A DNA stretch of 64,000 bases from Hyphomicrobiales bacterium (lineage in GTDB: Bacteria; Pseudomonadota; Alphaproteobacteria; Rhizobiales; Rhizobiaceae): the NCBI GenBank assembly GCA_900467745.1, contig UBQW01000001.1:110006-174005 (forward strand), in the 5' to 3' direction. The position numbers were made by a program, and so were the translations under genes. Below, in pieces: positions 1 through 9,097 of this stretch. Each line of letters starts with the position of its first letter. Within the stretch, counting starts at the first letter, position 1. The notes beneath the pieces were generated by a model that searched no databases, was not told the DNA's origin, and saw only the letters and a program-made list of their open reading frames with translations.

Positions 1-65
1 ACCACGGCGACGACGCCCACCGCTCCAGAACGACATCAGGCGCCAAGATGTTCATCATCGACTGA
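1..65 (+). CDS. 3' end of an unidentified gene entering from the left
   Basis: A frame read from base 3 stays open to a TGA at 63-65 and gives about 20 C-terminal residues ending in KMFIID. Nearly every codon ends in G or C, as in the real genes of this window, which supports coding. Too little is present to name a family. A hairpin follows directly. Confidence 0.45.
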   Translation, partial: HGDDAHRSRTTSGAKMFIID

Positions 66-83
66 CCGCTCTTCCAAAACTAG

Positions 84-111
84 AAAGGGCGGAACTCGCG
101 TCCCGCCCTTT
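84..111. terminator. Hairpin between convergent genes
   Basis: AAAGGGCGG at 84-92 pairs perfectly with CCGCCCTTT at 103-111 around a 10-base loop. It lies between the partial rightward gene ending at 65 and the leftward RND gene ending at 136, so it could stop transcription from both sides. Confidence 0.65.
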
Positions 112-135
112 GCTCTATTTACCTGTATCGGAAGC

Positions 136-3100
136 CTATTCGGCCGCCATCCGGATCACCTCGGCCCCACCGTGGCCGTTGTGGTCGTCGTCCTTGTGCT
201 GCACCAGCGGACGGTTGCCCGCCAGCTTGCGGATCAGCACGTAGAACACCGGCGTCATGAAGATGCCGAAGAAGGTGACGCCGATCATGCCGGAGAACAC
301 CGCCACACCCATGGCGGCACGCATCTCCGCACCCGCGCCGGTCGATACGACAAGCGGCACGACACCCATGATGAACGCCATCGACGTCATCAGGATCGGG
401 CGCAGGCGCAAGCGGCTGGCCTCGACCGCCGCCTGAACAGGCGTCCGACCTTCGAATTCCAGCTCGCGGGCGAATTCCACGATCAGGATCGCGTTCTTCG
501 CCGACAGGCCGACAAGGACGATAAGGCCGATCTGGGTGAAGATGTTGTTGTCTCCACCTGTGAGCCAGACACCCGTCAAGGCGGCCAGCACGCCCATCGG
601 CACGATCATGATGATCGCGAGCGGCAGCGTCAGGCTTTCATACTGGGCAGCCAGCACGAGATAGACGAGCAGCAGCGCCAACGGGAAGACGAGCACGCCC
701 GAGCTGCCGGCAAGGATCTGCTGGTAAGTCAGATCCGTCCACTCGAAGCCGATGCCCTTCGGCAGCGTTTCGTCGGCGATCCGCTCGATGGCTGCCTGTG
801 CCTGGCCGGACGAGAAGCCCGGTGCCGGACCGCCATTGATATCGGCGGCAAGGAAGCCGTTGTAGCGGGTCGTGCGTTCCGGTCCCGTCGTGGCATCGAC
901 CTTGAGCAGTGCCGACAGCGGGATCATCTGCCCCGAAGCCGAACGCACCTTCAACTGGCCGATATCATCGGCATGGGCGCGGAACTGCGCATCTGCCTGC
1001 ACGCGGACGCTATAGGTACGGCCGAATGCATTGAAGTCGTTGACGTAGAGCGAGCCGAGATAGATCTGCAGCGTTTCGAAGACATCGGTCACCGACACGC
1101 CGAGCTGTTCGGCCTTGGCGCGATCGAGGTCAGCGTAGAGCTGCGGCACGTTGATCTGGTAGCTCGAGAACAGGCCGGCCAGCTCAGGCGTCTGGTAGGC
1201 CTTGGCGAGGAAGGCCTTGGTCGCTTCATCCAGCGCGTTGTAGCCCAGGCCCGCCCGGTCTTCGAGCTGCAGCTTGAAACCACCCGTCGTGCCCAGACCC
1301 TGGACCGGCGGCGGCGGGAACATGGCGATGAACGCATCCTGGATCGCGCCGAATTTCTGGTTGAGCGTCATGGCGATCGCTCCGCCTGAGAGATCGGGCG
1401 TCTTGCGCTCTTCGAAAGACTTCAGTTTGACGAAGACGACACCGGCATTCGAGCCGTTGGTGAAGCCGTTGATCGACAGGCCGGGGAACGCGATGGCGTG
1501 TTCAACGCCGGGCGTTGCAAGGGCGATGTCGCTCATCCGCTTGATCACGTCTTCGGTGCGGTCGAGGCTGGCGGCGTCGGGCAGCTGCGCGAAGCCGATC
1601 AGGTACTGTTTGTCCTGCGCCGGCACGAAGCCGCCGGGAACGGCGTTGAACAGGCCATAGGTCGCACCGGCAAGCGCCAGATAGATCACCATGACGATGC
1701 TCTTGCGCGACACCAGACCGCCGACACCCTTACCATAGGCATTGGAGCTGGCGCTGAAGGCGCGGTTGAAGCCACGGAAGAACCAGCCGAACACGAAGTC
1801 CATGCCGCGCGTCAGCCAATCCTTCGGCGCATGGTGCCCCTTCAGGAGCAGGGCAGCCAGAGCCGGGGAGAGCGTCAGCGAGTTGATCGCCGAAATCACG
1901 GTCGAGATGGCGATCGTCAGCGCGAACTGGCGATAGAACTGGCCCGACAGGCCGGTGATGAAGGCCAGCGGCACGAACACCGCCACCAGCACCAGCGCGA
2001 TCGCGATGATCGGACCGGACACTTCCTTCATGGCCTTGTAGGTCGCGTCACGCGGCGACAGGCCGTTTTCGATGTTGCGCTCGACGTTTTCGACCACGAC
2101 GATCGCGTCGTCCACGACGATACCGATCGCAAGCACGAGACCGAACAGGCTGAGCGCGTTGATCGAGAAGCCGAAGACATACATGACCGCGAAGGTGCCG
2201 ATGATCGAGACCGGAACCGCGATCAGCGGAATGATCGAGGCGCGCCATGTCTGCAGGAACAGGATGACGACGATGACGACCAGCGCGATGGCTTCGAGCA
2301 GCGTGTCGACGACCTTCTCGATCGAAGCACGGACGAACTGCGTGGTGTCGTAGACGATCTCGTATTTCACGCCTTCAGGCATCGCCAGCTGCAGCTCGTC
2401 CATGGTCTTGATGACCTGGTCCGAGATGGTGATGGCGTTGGAGCCGGGTGCCTGGAACACGGGGATAGCGACCGCCGACTTGCTGTCCAGCAGCGAGCGC
2501 AGCGAGTAATCCGAAGCGCCGAGTTCGACGCGCGCGACATCGCGCAGACGCGTGATCTCGCCATTGGCGCCGCTCTTGACGATGATGTTGCCGAACTCCT
2601 CGGGCGTCTGCAGACGACCCTGGGCGTTGACGTTCAGCTGGATATCGACACCGGTGAGGCTCGGCGACGCACCGATCGTGCCGGCAGCGGCCTGCACGTT
2701 CTGGGCGCGGATGGCATTGGTGATGTCGCTCGCCGCCAGATTATGCTCGGCCGCCTTCTGCGGATCGATCCAGATGCGCATCGAATAGTCGCCCGACCCA
2801 AAGATCTGCACCTGGCCGACGCCCTCGATGCGGGCAAGCCGGTCCTTGACGTTCAGGACGCCATAGTTGCGCAGATAGGTGATGTCGTAGCGATTATCCG
2901 GCGATGTCAGGTTCACCACCATCATCAGGTCGGGCGAACTCTTGACCGTGGTGATGCCGAGCGCGCGCACTTCCGTCGGCAGACGGGGCTCTGCCTGTGA
3001 GACGCGGTTCTGCACCAGCTGCTGCGCCTGGTCGGGATTGGTGCCGAGCTTGAAGGTGACCGTCAGCGTCATCACGCCGTCGGATGTCGCCTGGCTGGAC

Positions 3101-3339
3101 ATGTAGAGCATGCCCTCGACGCCGTTGATCTGCTCTTCGAGCGGCGTGGCGACGGTTTCGGCGATGACCTTCGGGTTGGCGCCGGGATAGGTGGCGCGCA
3201 CGACGATCGATGGCGGAACGACCTCAGGATATTCGGAAATCGGCAGCGATCGCATGCCGATCAGGCCGGCGACCACGATGAGGACCGATAGCACCCCGGC
3301 AAACACCGGGCGGTCAACAAAGAATCTGGAGATATTCAT
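136..3339 (-). CDS. RND efflux transporter, inner-membrane subunit (AcrB/MexF type)
   Basis: A 1067-residue HAE1-type RND pump, expected to export amphiphilic drugs or plant phenolics using proton influx. Its N-terminus (FFVDRPVFAGVLSVLI) is the usual first membrane helix. The proton-relay acidic pair is present in GIVVDDAIVVVENVERN, the TM10 lysine in GLSAKNAILIVEFA, and the two large periplasmic loops give full family length. I chose the ATG at 3339 because GGAGAGGG precedes it; the frame stays open 39 codons further upstream, but that stretch is not conserved-looking. It is the distal gene of a hydrolase-adaptor-transporter set that faces a LysR gene. The sequence most resembles MexF. No outer-membrane channel gene is adjacent, so a TolC encoded elsewhere is presumably used. 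Confidence 0.95.
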   Translation of the reverse strand: MNISRFFVDRPVFAGVLSVLIVVAGLIGMRSLPISEYPEVVPPSIVVRATYPGANPKVIAETVATPLEEQINGVEGMLYMSSQATSDGVMTLTVTFKLGTNPDQAQQLVQNRVSQAEPRLPTEVRALGITTVKSSPDLMMVVNLTSPDNRYDITYLRNYGVLNVKDRLARIEGVGQVQIFGSGDYSMRIWIDPQKAAEHNLAASDITNAIRAQNVQAAAGTIGASPSLTGVDIQLNVNAQGRLQTPEEFGNIIVKSGANGEITRLRDVARVELGASDYSLRSLLDSKSAVAIPVFQAPGSNAITISDQVIKTMDELQLAMPEGVKYEIVYDTTQFVRASIEKVVDTLLEAIALVVIVVILFLQTWRASIIPLIAVPVSIIGTFAVMYVFGFSINALSLFGLVLAIGIVVDDAIVVVENVERNIENGLSPRDATYKAMKEVSGPIIAIALVLVAVFVPLAFITGLSGQFYRQFALTIAISTVISAINSLTLSPALAALLLKGHHAPKDWLTRGMDFVFGWFFRGFNRAFSASSNAYGKGVGGLVSRKSIVMVIYLALAGATYGLFNAVPGGFVPAQDKQYLIGFAQLPDAASLDRTEDVIKRMSDIALATPGVEHAIAFPGLSINGFTNGSNAGVVFVKLKSFEERKTPDLSGGAIAMTLNQKFGAIQDAFIAMFPPPPVQGLGTTGGFKLQLEDRAGLGYNALDEATKAFLAKAYQTPELAGLFSSYQINVPQLYADLDRAKAEQLGVSVTDVFETLQIYLGSLYVNDFNAFGRTYSVRVQADAQFRAHADDIGQLKVRSASGQMIPLSALLKVDATTGPERTTRYNGFLAADINGGPAPGFSSGQAQAAIERIADETLPKGIGFEWTDLTYQQILAGSSGVLVFPLALLLVYLVLAAQYESLTLPLAIIMIVPMGVLAALTGVWLTGGDNNIFTQIGLIVLVGLSAKNAILIVEFARELEFEGRTPVQAAVEASRLRLRPILMTSMAFIMGVVPLVVSTGAGAEMRAAMGVAVFSGMIGVTFFGIFMTPVFYVLIRKLAGNRPLVQHKDDDHNGHGGAEVIRMAAE

Positions 3340-3460
3340 TTCAAAGCCCTCTCCGGGATGAAATTTGGGATGCAACGACACTCTCCGGCGGTTGGGATAC
3401 CGCCGGTAGGGGTAGAACTGAATGCTGTAAAAGCCCTCTGTGGCCTGAGCGGCCACCTAG

Positions 3461-3494
3461 CCCCTCCCCCTTGTGGGGAGGGGTTGGGGAGGGG
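3461..3494. repeat. REP-like palindrome between adaptor and transporter genes
   Basis: CCCCTCCCC (3461-3469) is followed by two copies of its complement, GGGGAGGGG, at 3475-3483 and 3486-3494. One copy can form a hairpin with the first arm and the second copy is left over. From memory, short C/G-rich palindromes like this are scattered between genes in Rhizobiaceae. Lying inside the 163-bp gap of an operon, it could protect or attenuate the transcript. Confidence 0.6.
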
Positions 3495-3502
3495 TCTGCG
3501 TC

Positions 3503-4696
3503 TTACTTGGCCGCGACCTTTTCTTCCATCTGCGGTGCGACCACCGCGCCCGGACGAATGCGCTGCAGGCCGTTGACGACGATCTTGTCGCCGACGGCAA
3601 GGCCGTTTTCGATCACGCGGTCGCCACCCTCGGCGATGCCGAGCTGGACCGGCCGGTAGCTGACCTTGTTCTCGCCATCGACCACGAAGACGAACTTCTT
3701 GTCCTGGTCGGTGCCGATCGCCCGTTCGCTGACAAGGATCTTGTTCTCTGCCTTCGGCTGGCCCATGCGAACCCGCACGAACTGGCCCGGGATCAGCTTG
3801 CCACCCGGATTGTCGAACACGGCGCGAACGCCGATCGTGCCGCTGGAGGCATCCACCTGGTTGTCGATCAGCTGCAGCTTGCCCTTGATCGGCGTGCCCT
3901 CATCGGCAAGCGTGCCGACTTCGACGGGGATCTGCTCAAGTGCCGGAACCGCGCCATCGGCGGCGGGAAGCTGGGCAAGCGCCTTGGCGACCATGCCTTC
4001 GCTGGCGCTGAAGCTGGCGTAGATCGGATCGACGGAGACGAGCGAGGCCAACTCCGACGAGGTTGATCCGGCCGCAACCAGATTGCCGACGGTCACTTCG
4101 AGCTTGCCGACGCGGCCGGCGACGGGTGCCTTCACCTCGGTGTAGCCGAGCTCGAGCTGTGCCGAGCGAAGGGCGGCCTGCGCGGTGCGAAGACCGGCCT
4201 GCGCTTCGGTGAATGCGTTCTGACGCTGGTCGAGATCGCTCTGCGAAATCGTCCGGTTGTCGGAAAGCCTGCGGCCGCGATCAAGCTCGATCTGCGCGAG
4301 ATTGACCTTGGCTTCAGCCGAAGCCACCTGGCCCTCGGCCTGCGATACGGCTGCCTCATAGGGTGCCGGATCGATGGTGAAGAGCAGATCGCCGGCCTTC
4401 ACCAGCGCGCCTTCGCGGAAATGAACCGACTGCACGGCGCCGGCGACACGCGAGCGGATCTGGACGCGATCGACGGCTTCCAGCCGGCCCGAGAACTGTT
4501 CCCACGCGGTCACGTCGCGGCTGCCGACGACGGCAACGGTGACAGGCACCGCGGGAGGAGCGGCCTGTGCTTCTGCGGTCGCCGCCGTGGCGGTGCCGCT
4601 CATCGGCAGTTCGAAAAAGATTGCTGCGGCTGAAACGGACGCAACAAGGCTCAGACCGGCGCCCACAAGGGCCCAGCGCTTCTTACTGGACGTCAT
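3503..4696 (-). CDS. RND efflux periplasmic adaptor (AcrA/MexE type)
   Basis: A 397-residue membrane fusion protein linking the RND pump to an outer-membrane channel. It has a hydrophobic N-terminal export or anchor segment (residues about 9-30) without a lipobox cysteine. The order then follows the family: lipoyl half (VQIRSRVAGAVQSVHFREGALVKAGD), alpha-helical hairpin rich in Ala/Gln/Glu (about 100-170), second lipoyl half (YTEVKAPVAGRVGK), then beta-barrel and membrane-proximal domains with the usual GQFVRVRMG. ATG 4696 is preceded by AAGGAG. It lies upstream of the transporter on the same strand, and 37 bp downstream of the hydrolase-like gene. Confidence 0.94.
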   Translation of the reverse strand: MTSSKKRWALVGAGLSLVASVSAAAIFFELPMSGTATAATAEAQAAPPAVPVTVAVVGSRDVTAWEQFSGRLEAVDRVQIRSRVAGAVQSVHFREGALVKAGDLLFTIDPAPYEAAVSQAEGQVASAEAKVNLAQIELDRGRRLSDNRTISQSDLDQRQNAFTEAQAGLRTAQAALRSAQLELGYTEVKAPVAGRVGKLEVTVGNLVAAGSTSSELASLVSVDPIYASFSASEGMVAKALAQLPAADGAVPALEQIPVEVGTLADEGTPIKGKLQLIDNQVDASSGTIGVRAVFDNPGGKLIPGQFVRVRMGQPKAENKILVSERAIGTDQDKKFVFVVDGENKVSYRPVQLGIAEGGDRVIENGLAVGDKIVVNGLQRIRPGAVVAPQMEEKVAAK

Positions 4697-4733
4697 TGGT
4701 ATTCTCCTTACGGCCCCCACGGCCGTGTATTGA

Positions 4734-5552
4734 TCAGGTCTTCAAAGGTACGGGTTGCCTGCGCATGTCGCGAACGAAGCTTCCGAATTCTTGGGTGATG
4801 CTTTCGCGCCAACCCGGAGGCTTGTCGGACGTCCCGCCGTAAATCGAAGGCCAGCCTGCCCCGGCGGGAGAGACATGCTGACGAACTGATACGCCGGCCT
4901 GTTTCAGGCGATCGGCGAACCCAAGCGTCTCATCACGAAGGGGATCGTCCTTCGCGGTGAAGATCAGTGCGGGCGCAACGCCCGAGATGCGTGAACACAG
5001 GCACGGCGCCGCATAGGGATGGCACCCGCCGCCGCTGAGATAATGGCTCCACCCCGCGGCCCAACGCTCGCGCATGCCGATGCTGTCGGCTTCGCGCATC
5101 GAGGACGATCCCATGAACGGATCGACCAGCGGCGAGATCAGTACCTGACCATCGAGGGCATCGGCATAGTGATCGCGAGCCTTGAAGGCCACGCTGGCGG
5201 CGATGTTGCCACCCGCTTCCTCGCCGGCAACCAGCAGCGCGGAGTTGCGGTCACCGAGACCCGAGGCGCGCTTGTTGGCCATGTAGGAAAACAGCGAGTA
5301 GCCGACTTCGAGAGGCTTCGGAAAGACCCCGCCCATGGGAGCGTTGTAATCCGCCACGACCACGATGGCGCCGGCACTCGCGATTGCTTCCGCAACGGCA
5401 TTGTCCTGCAGTCCCGAGGACTGGAAAGCACCGCCGTGGAAGTACAACACGATCGGCGAACCCTTACCGTATTCGGCGCCCTGATAGATACGCGTCGACA
5501 CGGGGCCAATGGCCACCTTGTCAAACACCATGTCTTTCACTTGCACCGTCAT
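4734..5552 (-). CDS. Alpha/beta-hydrolase-fold protein lacking the nucleophile serine
   Basis: A 272-residue protein of the hormone-sensitive-lipase/esterase type. The oxyanion-hole motif is present (LYFHGGAF) and so is the C-terminal acid region (DDPLRDE). The nucleophile elbow, normally GDSAGG, reads GEEAGG (AGEEAGGNIAAS), so the catalytic serine is replaced by glutamate. The usual C-terminal His-Gly is also not evident (RQHVSPAGAGW). It may be a pseudoenzyme that binds a ligand, or it may use different chemistry. The ATG at 5552 (MTVQVKD) follows AAGGAT; the longer upstream frame runs into the divergent regulator and was not used. It is first in line with the RND adaptor and transporter, so it may sense or buffer the pump's substrate. 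Confidence 0.82.
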   Translation of the reverse strand: MTVQVKDMVFDKVAIGPVSTRIYQGAEYGKGSPIVLYFHGGAFQSSGLQDNAVAEAIASAGAIVVVADYNAPMGGVFPKPLEVGYSLFSYMANKRASGLGDRNSALLVAGEEAGGNIAASVAFKARDHYADALDGQVLISPLVDPFMGSSSMREADSIGMRERWAAGWSHYLSGGGCHPYAAPCLCSRISGVAPALIFTAKDDPLRDETLGFADRLKQAGVSVRQHVSPAGAGWPSIYGGTSDKPPGWRESITQEFGSFVRDMRRQPVPLKT

Positions 5553-5579
5553 CGTATCGATCCTTGCGTCGCGGGTGTA

Positions 5580-5597
5580 ATGTTGCCGTTGCAACAT
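5580..5597. promoter_or_regulatory. Inverted repeat upstream of the hydrolase/RND genes
   Basis: ATGTTGC at 5580-5586 and GCAACAT at 5591-5597 form a perfect inverted repeat with a 4-bp spacer. It sits about 30 bp upstream of the hydrolase-like start in the 181-bp divergent region shared with the LysR gene, so it is a candidate activation or repression site. Confidence 0.45.
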
Positions 5598-5641
5598 ATT
5601 GCCCAAGGCGACGGCTTGCAATTTCTGAAAAAAAGATATTG

Positions 5642-5700
5642 TTATTCCACTCACGGAATAAGAAGCCTCAATACGATTACACTGTTCCGGATTTCGAACA
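5642..5700. promoter_or_regulatory. Two candidate LysR operators in the divergent region
   Basis: TTATTCC (5642-5648) and GGAATAA (5655-5661) form a perfect 7-6-7 inverted repeat compatible with the T-N11-A LysR box. A second inverted repeat, TGTTC (5683-5687) and GAACA (5696-5700), lies closer to the LysR start. LysR regulators commonly bind the intergenic region shared with their divergent target; assigning these exact sites is inference. Confidence 0.45.
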
Positions 5701-5733
5701 ATACCGCACTGCAACCTACTCAGGTGAATTCCG

Positions 5734-6645
5734 ATGGACCAGCTCTCGGCAATGCGCGCTTTCATTCGCGTCGTGGAGACAGGCAATTTCACACGGGCCG
5801 CCGACACGCTCTCGATGCCCAAGGCGACGGTGACCAACCTCATTCAAGGGCTTGAAGCGCATCTGCACACCAAGCTCCTCAACCGCACCACCCGCCGCGT
5901 GATGGTGACGACCGACGGCGCGCTCTATTACGAACGCGCCGCCCAGATCGTTTCAGAGATCGCCGAGCTCGATGGCAGCCTCACCAACTCGCAAGGGCTT
6001 CCGAACGGACGCCTGCGCGTCGAGATGGCCGGCGCCTTCGCCGACTGGATCGTCGTGCCGGCGCTTTGCGATTTCTATCAGAAATACCCCGATATCCGCA
6101 TCGACCTCGGGGTCGGCGACCGCACCGTGGATTACCTCGCCGAGAACGTCGACTGCGCGCTGCGCGCCGGCACTCCGGCCGACCAATCCTTGATTGCACG
6201 CCGCGTATCCGAGGTGGAACTCATCACCTGCGCCTCGCCGCTCTACCTCGAGAAGTACGGAGCACCGGCGAGACCGGAAGAGCTTGAAAACGATCACTAT
6301 TCAGTCAACTATTTCCGCGCGCAGACCAACCGGACGCTTCCGTTCGAATTCCGCAAGGACAACGAAGAGTTGGAGATCAATCCGCGCTATCTCGTCTCGG
6401 TGAACGACAGCAGAACCTTCGTGACGGCAGCCACCTCGGGGCTCGGCATCGCGCAGTTACCGCACTTCATGATCCGCAATGAGTTGGAAAGTGGTGCGCT
6501 TGTTCAGGTGCTGCCGGAGTGGAACCGTGAGCCGCTCGGGCTCTACATCGTCTATCCCCCGAACCGCCACCTCAGCAACAAGGTCCGCGTCTTCGTCGAC
6601 TGGATGGTCAAGCTTCTGACCGACGCCAAACTGGATGCCCGCTGA
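5734..6645 (+). CDS. LysR-family transcriptional regulator, divergent from the RND genes
   Basis: A 303-residue LysR regulator. The N-terminal winged helix-turn-helix is clear (GNFTRAADTLSMPKATVTNL, residues about 17-36), followed by the linker helix and a periplasmic-binding-like effector domain typical of the CrgA/DntR-like subgroup (family signature LRVEMAGAFADWIVVPAL; CALRAGTPADQSLIARRV). The ATG at 5734 begins MDQLSAMRAF, the usual N-terminus for this subgroup. It is divergent from the hydrolase-adaptor-transporter set, and the 181-bp spacer carries several inverted repeats, so it most likely controls that set and itself. Effector unknown. Confidence 0.93.
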   Translation: MDQLSAMRAFIRVVETGNFTRAADTLSMPKATVTNLIQGLEAHLHTKLLNRTTRRVMVTTDGALYYERAAQIVSEIAELDGSLTNSQGLPNGRLRVEMAGAFADWIVVPALCDFYQKYPDIRIDLGVGDRTVDYLAENVDCALRAGTPADQSLIARRVSEVELITCASPLYLEKYGAPARPEELENDHYSVNYFRAQTNRTLPFEFRKDNEELEINPRYLVSVNDSRTFVTAATSGLGIAQLPHFMIRNELESGALVQVLPEWNREPLGLYIVYPPNRHLSNKVRVFVDWMVKLLTDAKLDAR

Positions 6646-6976
6646 CAGAACTGCGGCCCGCGAGGCGTTTACCTTCAACGGGCCGCAACCATATGTTTTG
6701 CCATTTCTTCTTTCACTCTCTGCCGGGTCACCAGGGAACAATGGCTCGGCAGTTATTGAGGTCTGATGCGTAGGATTGGAGGAGTCCCGCGCATCCCTAC
6801 ATTGCTAATATAGACAATCGTGATGCAAATGTAAGAGGATATTGCAGGCTCGCCGTTCCAAGGCGGAGCACAACCCTATCCCCTTAAAGACATTGGCATT
6901 TTTCAACGCCTGATATCCACAACAGGGCACTACCGGAAGGCGAGCGGCGCGAAAGCCGCCCTCCCCAAGACACAAA
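6646..6976. other. 331-bp gap between convergent lysR and SDR genes
   Basis: Two hairpins are visible. TGCGGCCCG (6652-6660) pairs with CGGGCCGCA (6679-6687) right after the lysR stop and is followed by T-rich sequence. GCGGC (6944-6948) pairs with GCCGC (6955-6959) just past the end of the SDR gene. Both fit terminators. The middle of the gap has no frame or motif I can support. Confidence 0.5.
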
Positions 6977-7717
6977 TCAGATCATGCCGCCATTGGCGCG
7001 CAGCACCTGACCGTTGATCCAGGACCCATCGGGACCAACGAGGAACGAGACGGCGGCGGCGATATCCTCGGGCGTGCCCAACCGCTCCAGAGGATTCATC
7101 TTCGCCATCCGCGCAACCAGCTCCTCGGACTTGCCGTTGAGGAACAGATCGGTGGCCGTCGGCCCCGGCGCAATCGCGTTGATGGTGATGTTGCGGCCGC
7201 GCATTTCCTTCGCCATGATCCCCGTCATCGTCTCGACGGCGGCCTTGGTCGCAGCATAGACACCATAGGTTTCGAGCTTCAGCCCGACCACCGAGGTCGA
7301 GAAATTGACGATCCGGCCGCCATCGCGCATCCGCTTTCCTGCCTCGCGCAGCGTGTTGAACGTGCCCTTCAGGTTGACGTCCATGATGCGCTGGAAATGC
7401 GCGTCGTCGGCATCAGCGATCGAGGAAAGCGCCATGATCCCGGCATTATTGACAAGCACGTCGACGCCCCCGAAGGCTGCCTCGGCCGCGTCGAACATCC
7501 GCCGCACAGCCTCCGCATCGCTGACATCGGCCTTCGCCGTCAGCGCCTTGCCACCGCGCTTTTCGATCGCGGCAGCCAGCTCTTCGGCCGGCGCGGCGTT
7601 GCCGGAATAGTTGATCACGACGGTAAATCCGTCCTGTGCAAGCCGATCGGCAATCGCCGCACCGATGCCTCTGGAGGCGCCGGTCACGATCGCAACCCTG
7701 TTTTCCGAAACCGTCAT
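6977..7717 (-). CDS. Short-chain dehydrogenase/reductase (SDR)
   Basis: A 246-residue classical SDR that should oxidise or reduce a small carbonyl/alcohol substrate with NAD(P)H. It shows the cofactor loop TGASRGIG (residues about 14-21), the NNAG motif, the catalytic Ser region (NFSTSVVG) and YAATK (the YxxxK pair), and ends with the family's typical INGQVLRANGG. Arg in the glycine loop hints at NADP preference. Start ATG 7717 follows AAGGAG. It is divergent from a LysR gene 118 bp away, which probably controls it. The substrate cannot be read from the sequence. Confidence 0.92.
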   Translation of the reverse strand: MTVSENRVAIVTGASRGIGAAIADRLAQDGFTVVINYSGNAAPAEELAAAIEKRGGKALTAKADVSDAEAVRRMFDAAEAAFGGVDVLVNNAGIMALSSIADADDAHFQRIMDVNLKGTFNTLREAGKRMRDGGRIVNFSTSVVGLKLETYGVYAATKAAVETMTGIMAKEMRGRNITINAIAPGPTATDLFLNGKSEELVARMAKMNPLERLGTPEDIAAAVSFLVGPDGSWINGQVLRANGGMI

Positions 7718-7738
7718 TGTCGTTCTCCTTGCTTGGAA

Positions 7739-7752
7739 GCGCGATATCGCGC
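7739..7752. promoter_or_regulatory. 14-bp perfect palindrome between SDR and lysR
   Basis: GCGCGATATCGCGC is fully self-complementary and sits 22 bp upstream of the SDR start in the divergent spacer. It is a candidate operator for the adjacent LysR protein, though it lacks an obvious T-N11-A form. Confidence 0.35.
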
Positions 7753-7835
7753 CGTTGGAGAGAAGATGCCGCTTTTCTCGCGGCGGATAATCATCCATTA
7801 TTCGCCATCACTATCCGGATACAGCGAACAGATAA

Positions 7836-8726
7836 ATGGACAGATTCGATGCCATGCGCGTCTTTTGCCGTATCGTCGAGCGCCGCAGCTTCACCGCCGC
7901 CGCCGAGGATACCGGCCTGCCACGCTCGACGGTGACCGATGCGGTCAAGCAGCTCGAGGCCCGCCTCGGCGTTCGCCTGCTGCAGCGAACAACGCGCCAC
8001 GTGAGCCCGACGCTCGACGGCGAGGCTTACTACCGTCGCTGCCTGTCGATCCTCTCGGATATCGAGGATGCTGAGGGCGCATTCGCCGGCGCCAAGCCGA
8101 AAGGCATGCTGCGCGTCGACGTGCATGGCACGCTGGCGCGCCATTTCGTGCTGCCCAACCTGCCGTCCTTTCTCGAAGCCTATCCCGACATCGAACTCTA
8201 TATGAGCGAGGGCGATCGTCTCGTCGATCTCGTGCGCGAGGGCATCGACTGCGTGCTGAGGGTCGGCATCCCCGCAGATAGCGACATGGTCGCCCGCCGC
8301 GTGGCGATGCTGGAGGAAGTCACGCTCGCCTCGCCTTCCTATCTCGCTCGATATGGAACGCCCGAGCATCCCGACCGGCTCGACGGACACCGCATGGTCG
8401 GCTTTCACTCCAGCGCCACCGGCGCGCTGGCGCCGCTCGAGTTCCTCGTCGGCGGCCAGATCCGCAACGTCACCCTGCCCGCGACGCTATCAGTCAACGC
8501 CGCCGAGAGCTTCCACGCGGCGGCACGCCTCGGTCTCGGCATCATCCAGGTGCCGCGTTATCATGCCCAGCGCTATATCGACAGCGGCGAGCTCCAGCCC
8601 ATACTGCAGGACTATCCGCTGACGAAAACGCCGGTCTCGCTGCTCTACCCGCGAAACCGCCAGCTCTCGCCACGCGTCCGCGTCTTCATCGAGTGGTTGA
8701 CGAAGGTGTTCGCGAGGCAAACATAG
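7836..8726 (+). CDS. LysR-family transcriptional regulator, divergent from the SDR gene
   Basis: A 296-residue LysR regulator of the same subgroup as the one at 5734: MDRFDAMRVFCRIVERRSFT, then the recognition helix in GLPRSTVTDAVKQLE, then the substrate-binding domain with DCVLRVGIPADSDMVARRV. The two regulators are clearly paralogous but diverged in the effector domain. It starts 118 bp from the SDR gene in the opposite direction, the classic LysR/target arrangement. The downstream small gene starts 45 bp after its stop. Confidence 0.93.
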   Translation: MDRFDAMRVFCRIVERRSFTAAAEDTGLPRSTVTDAVKQLEARLGVRLLQRTTRHVSPTLDGEAYYRRCLSILSDIEDAEGAFAGAKPKGMLRVDVHGTLARHFVLPNLPSFLEAYPDIELYMSEGDRLVDLVREGIDCVLRVGIPADSDMVARRVAMLEEVTLASPSYLARYGTPEHPDRLDGHRMVGFHSSATGALAPLEFLVGGQIRNVTLPATLSVNAAESFHAAARLGLGIIQVPRYHAQRYIDSGELQPILQDYPLTKTPVSLLYPRNRQLSPRVRVFIEWLTKVFARQT

Positions 8727-9092
<366 letters not shown>

Positions 9093-9097
9093 ATCAT

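Noticed and set aside
3340..3456. Upstream extension of the RND transporter start by 39 codons
   Set aside because: The extra residues do not resemble the family, while ATG 3339 has a good ribosome site and matches the conserved N-terminus.
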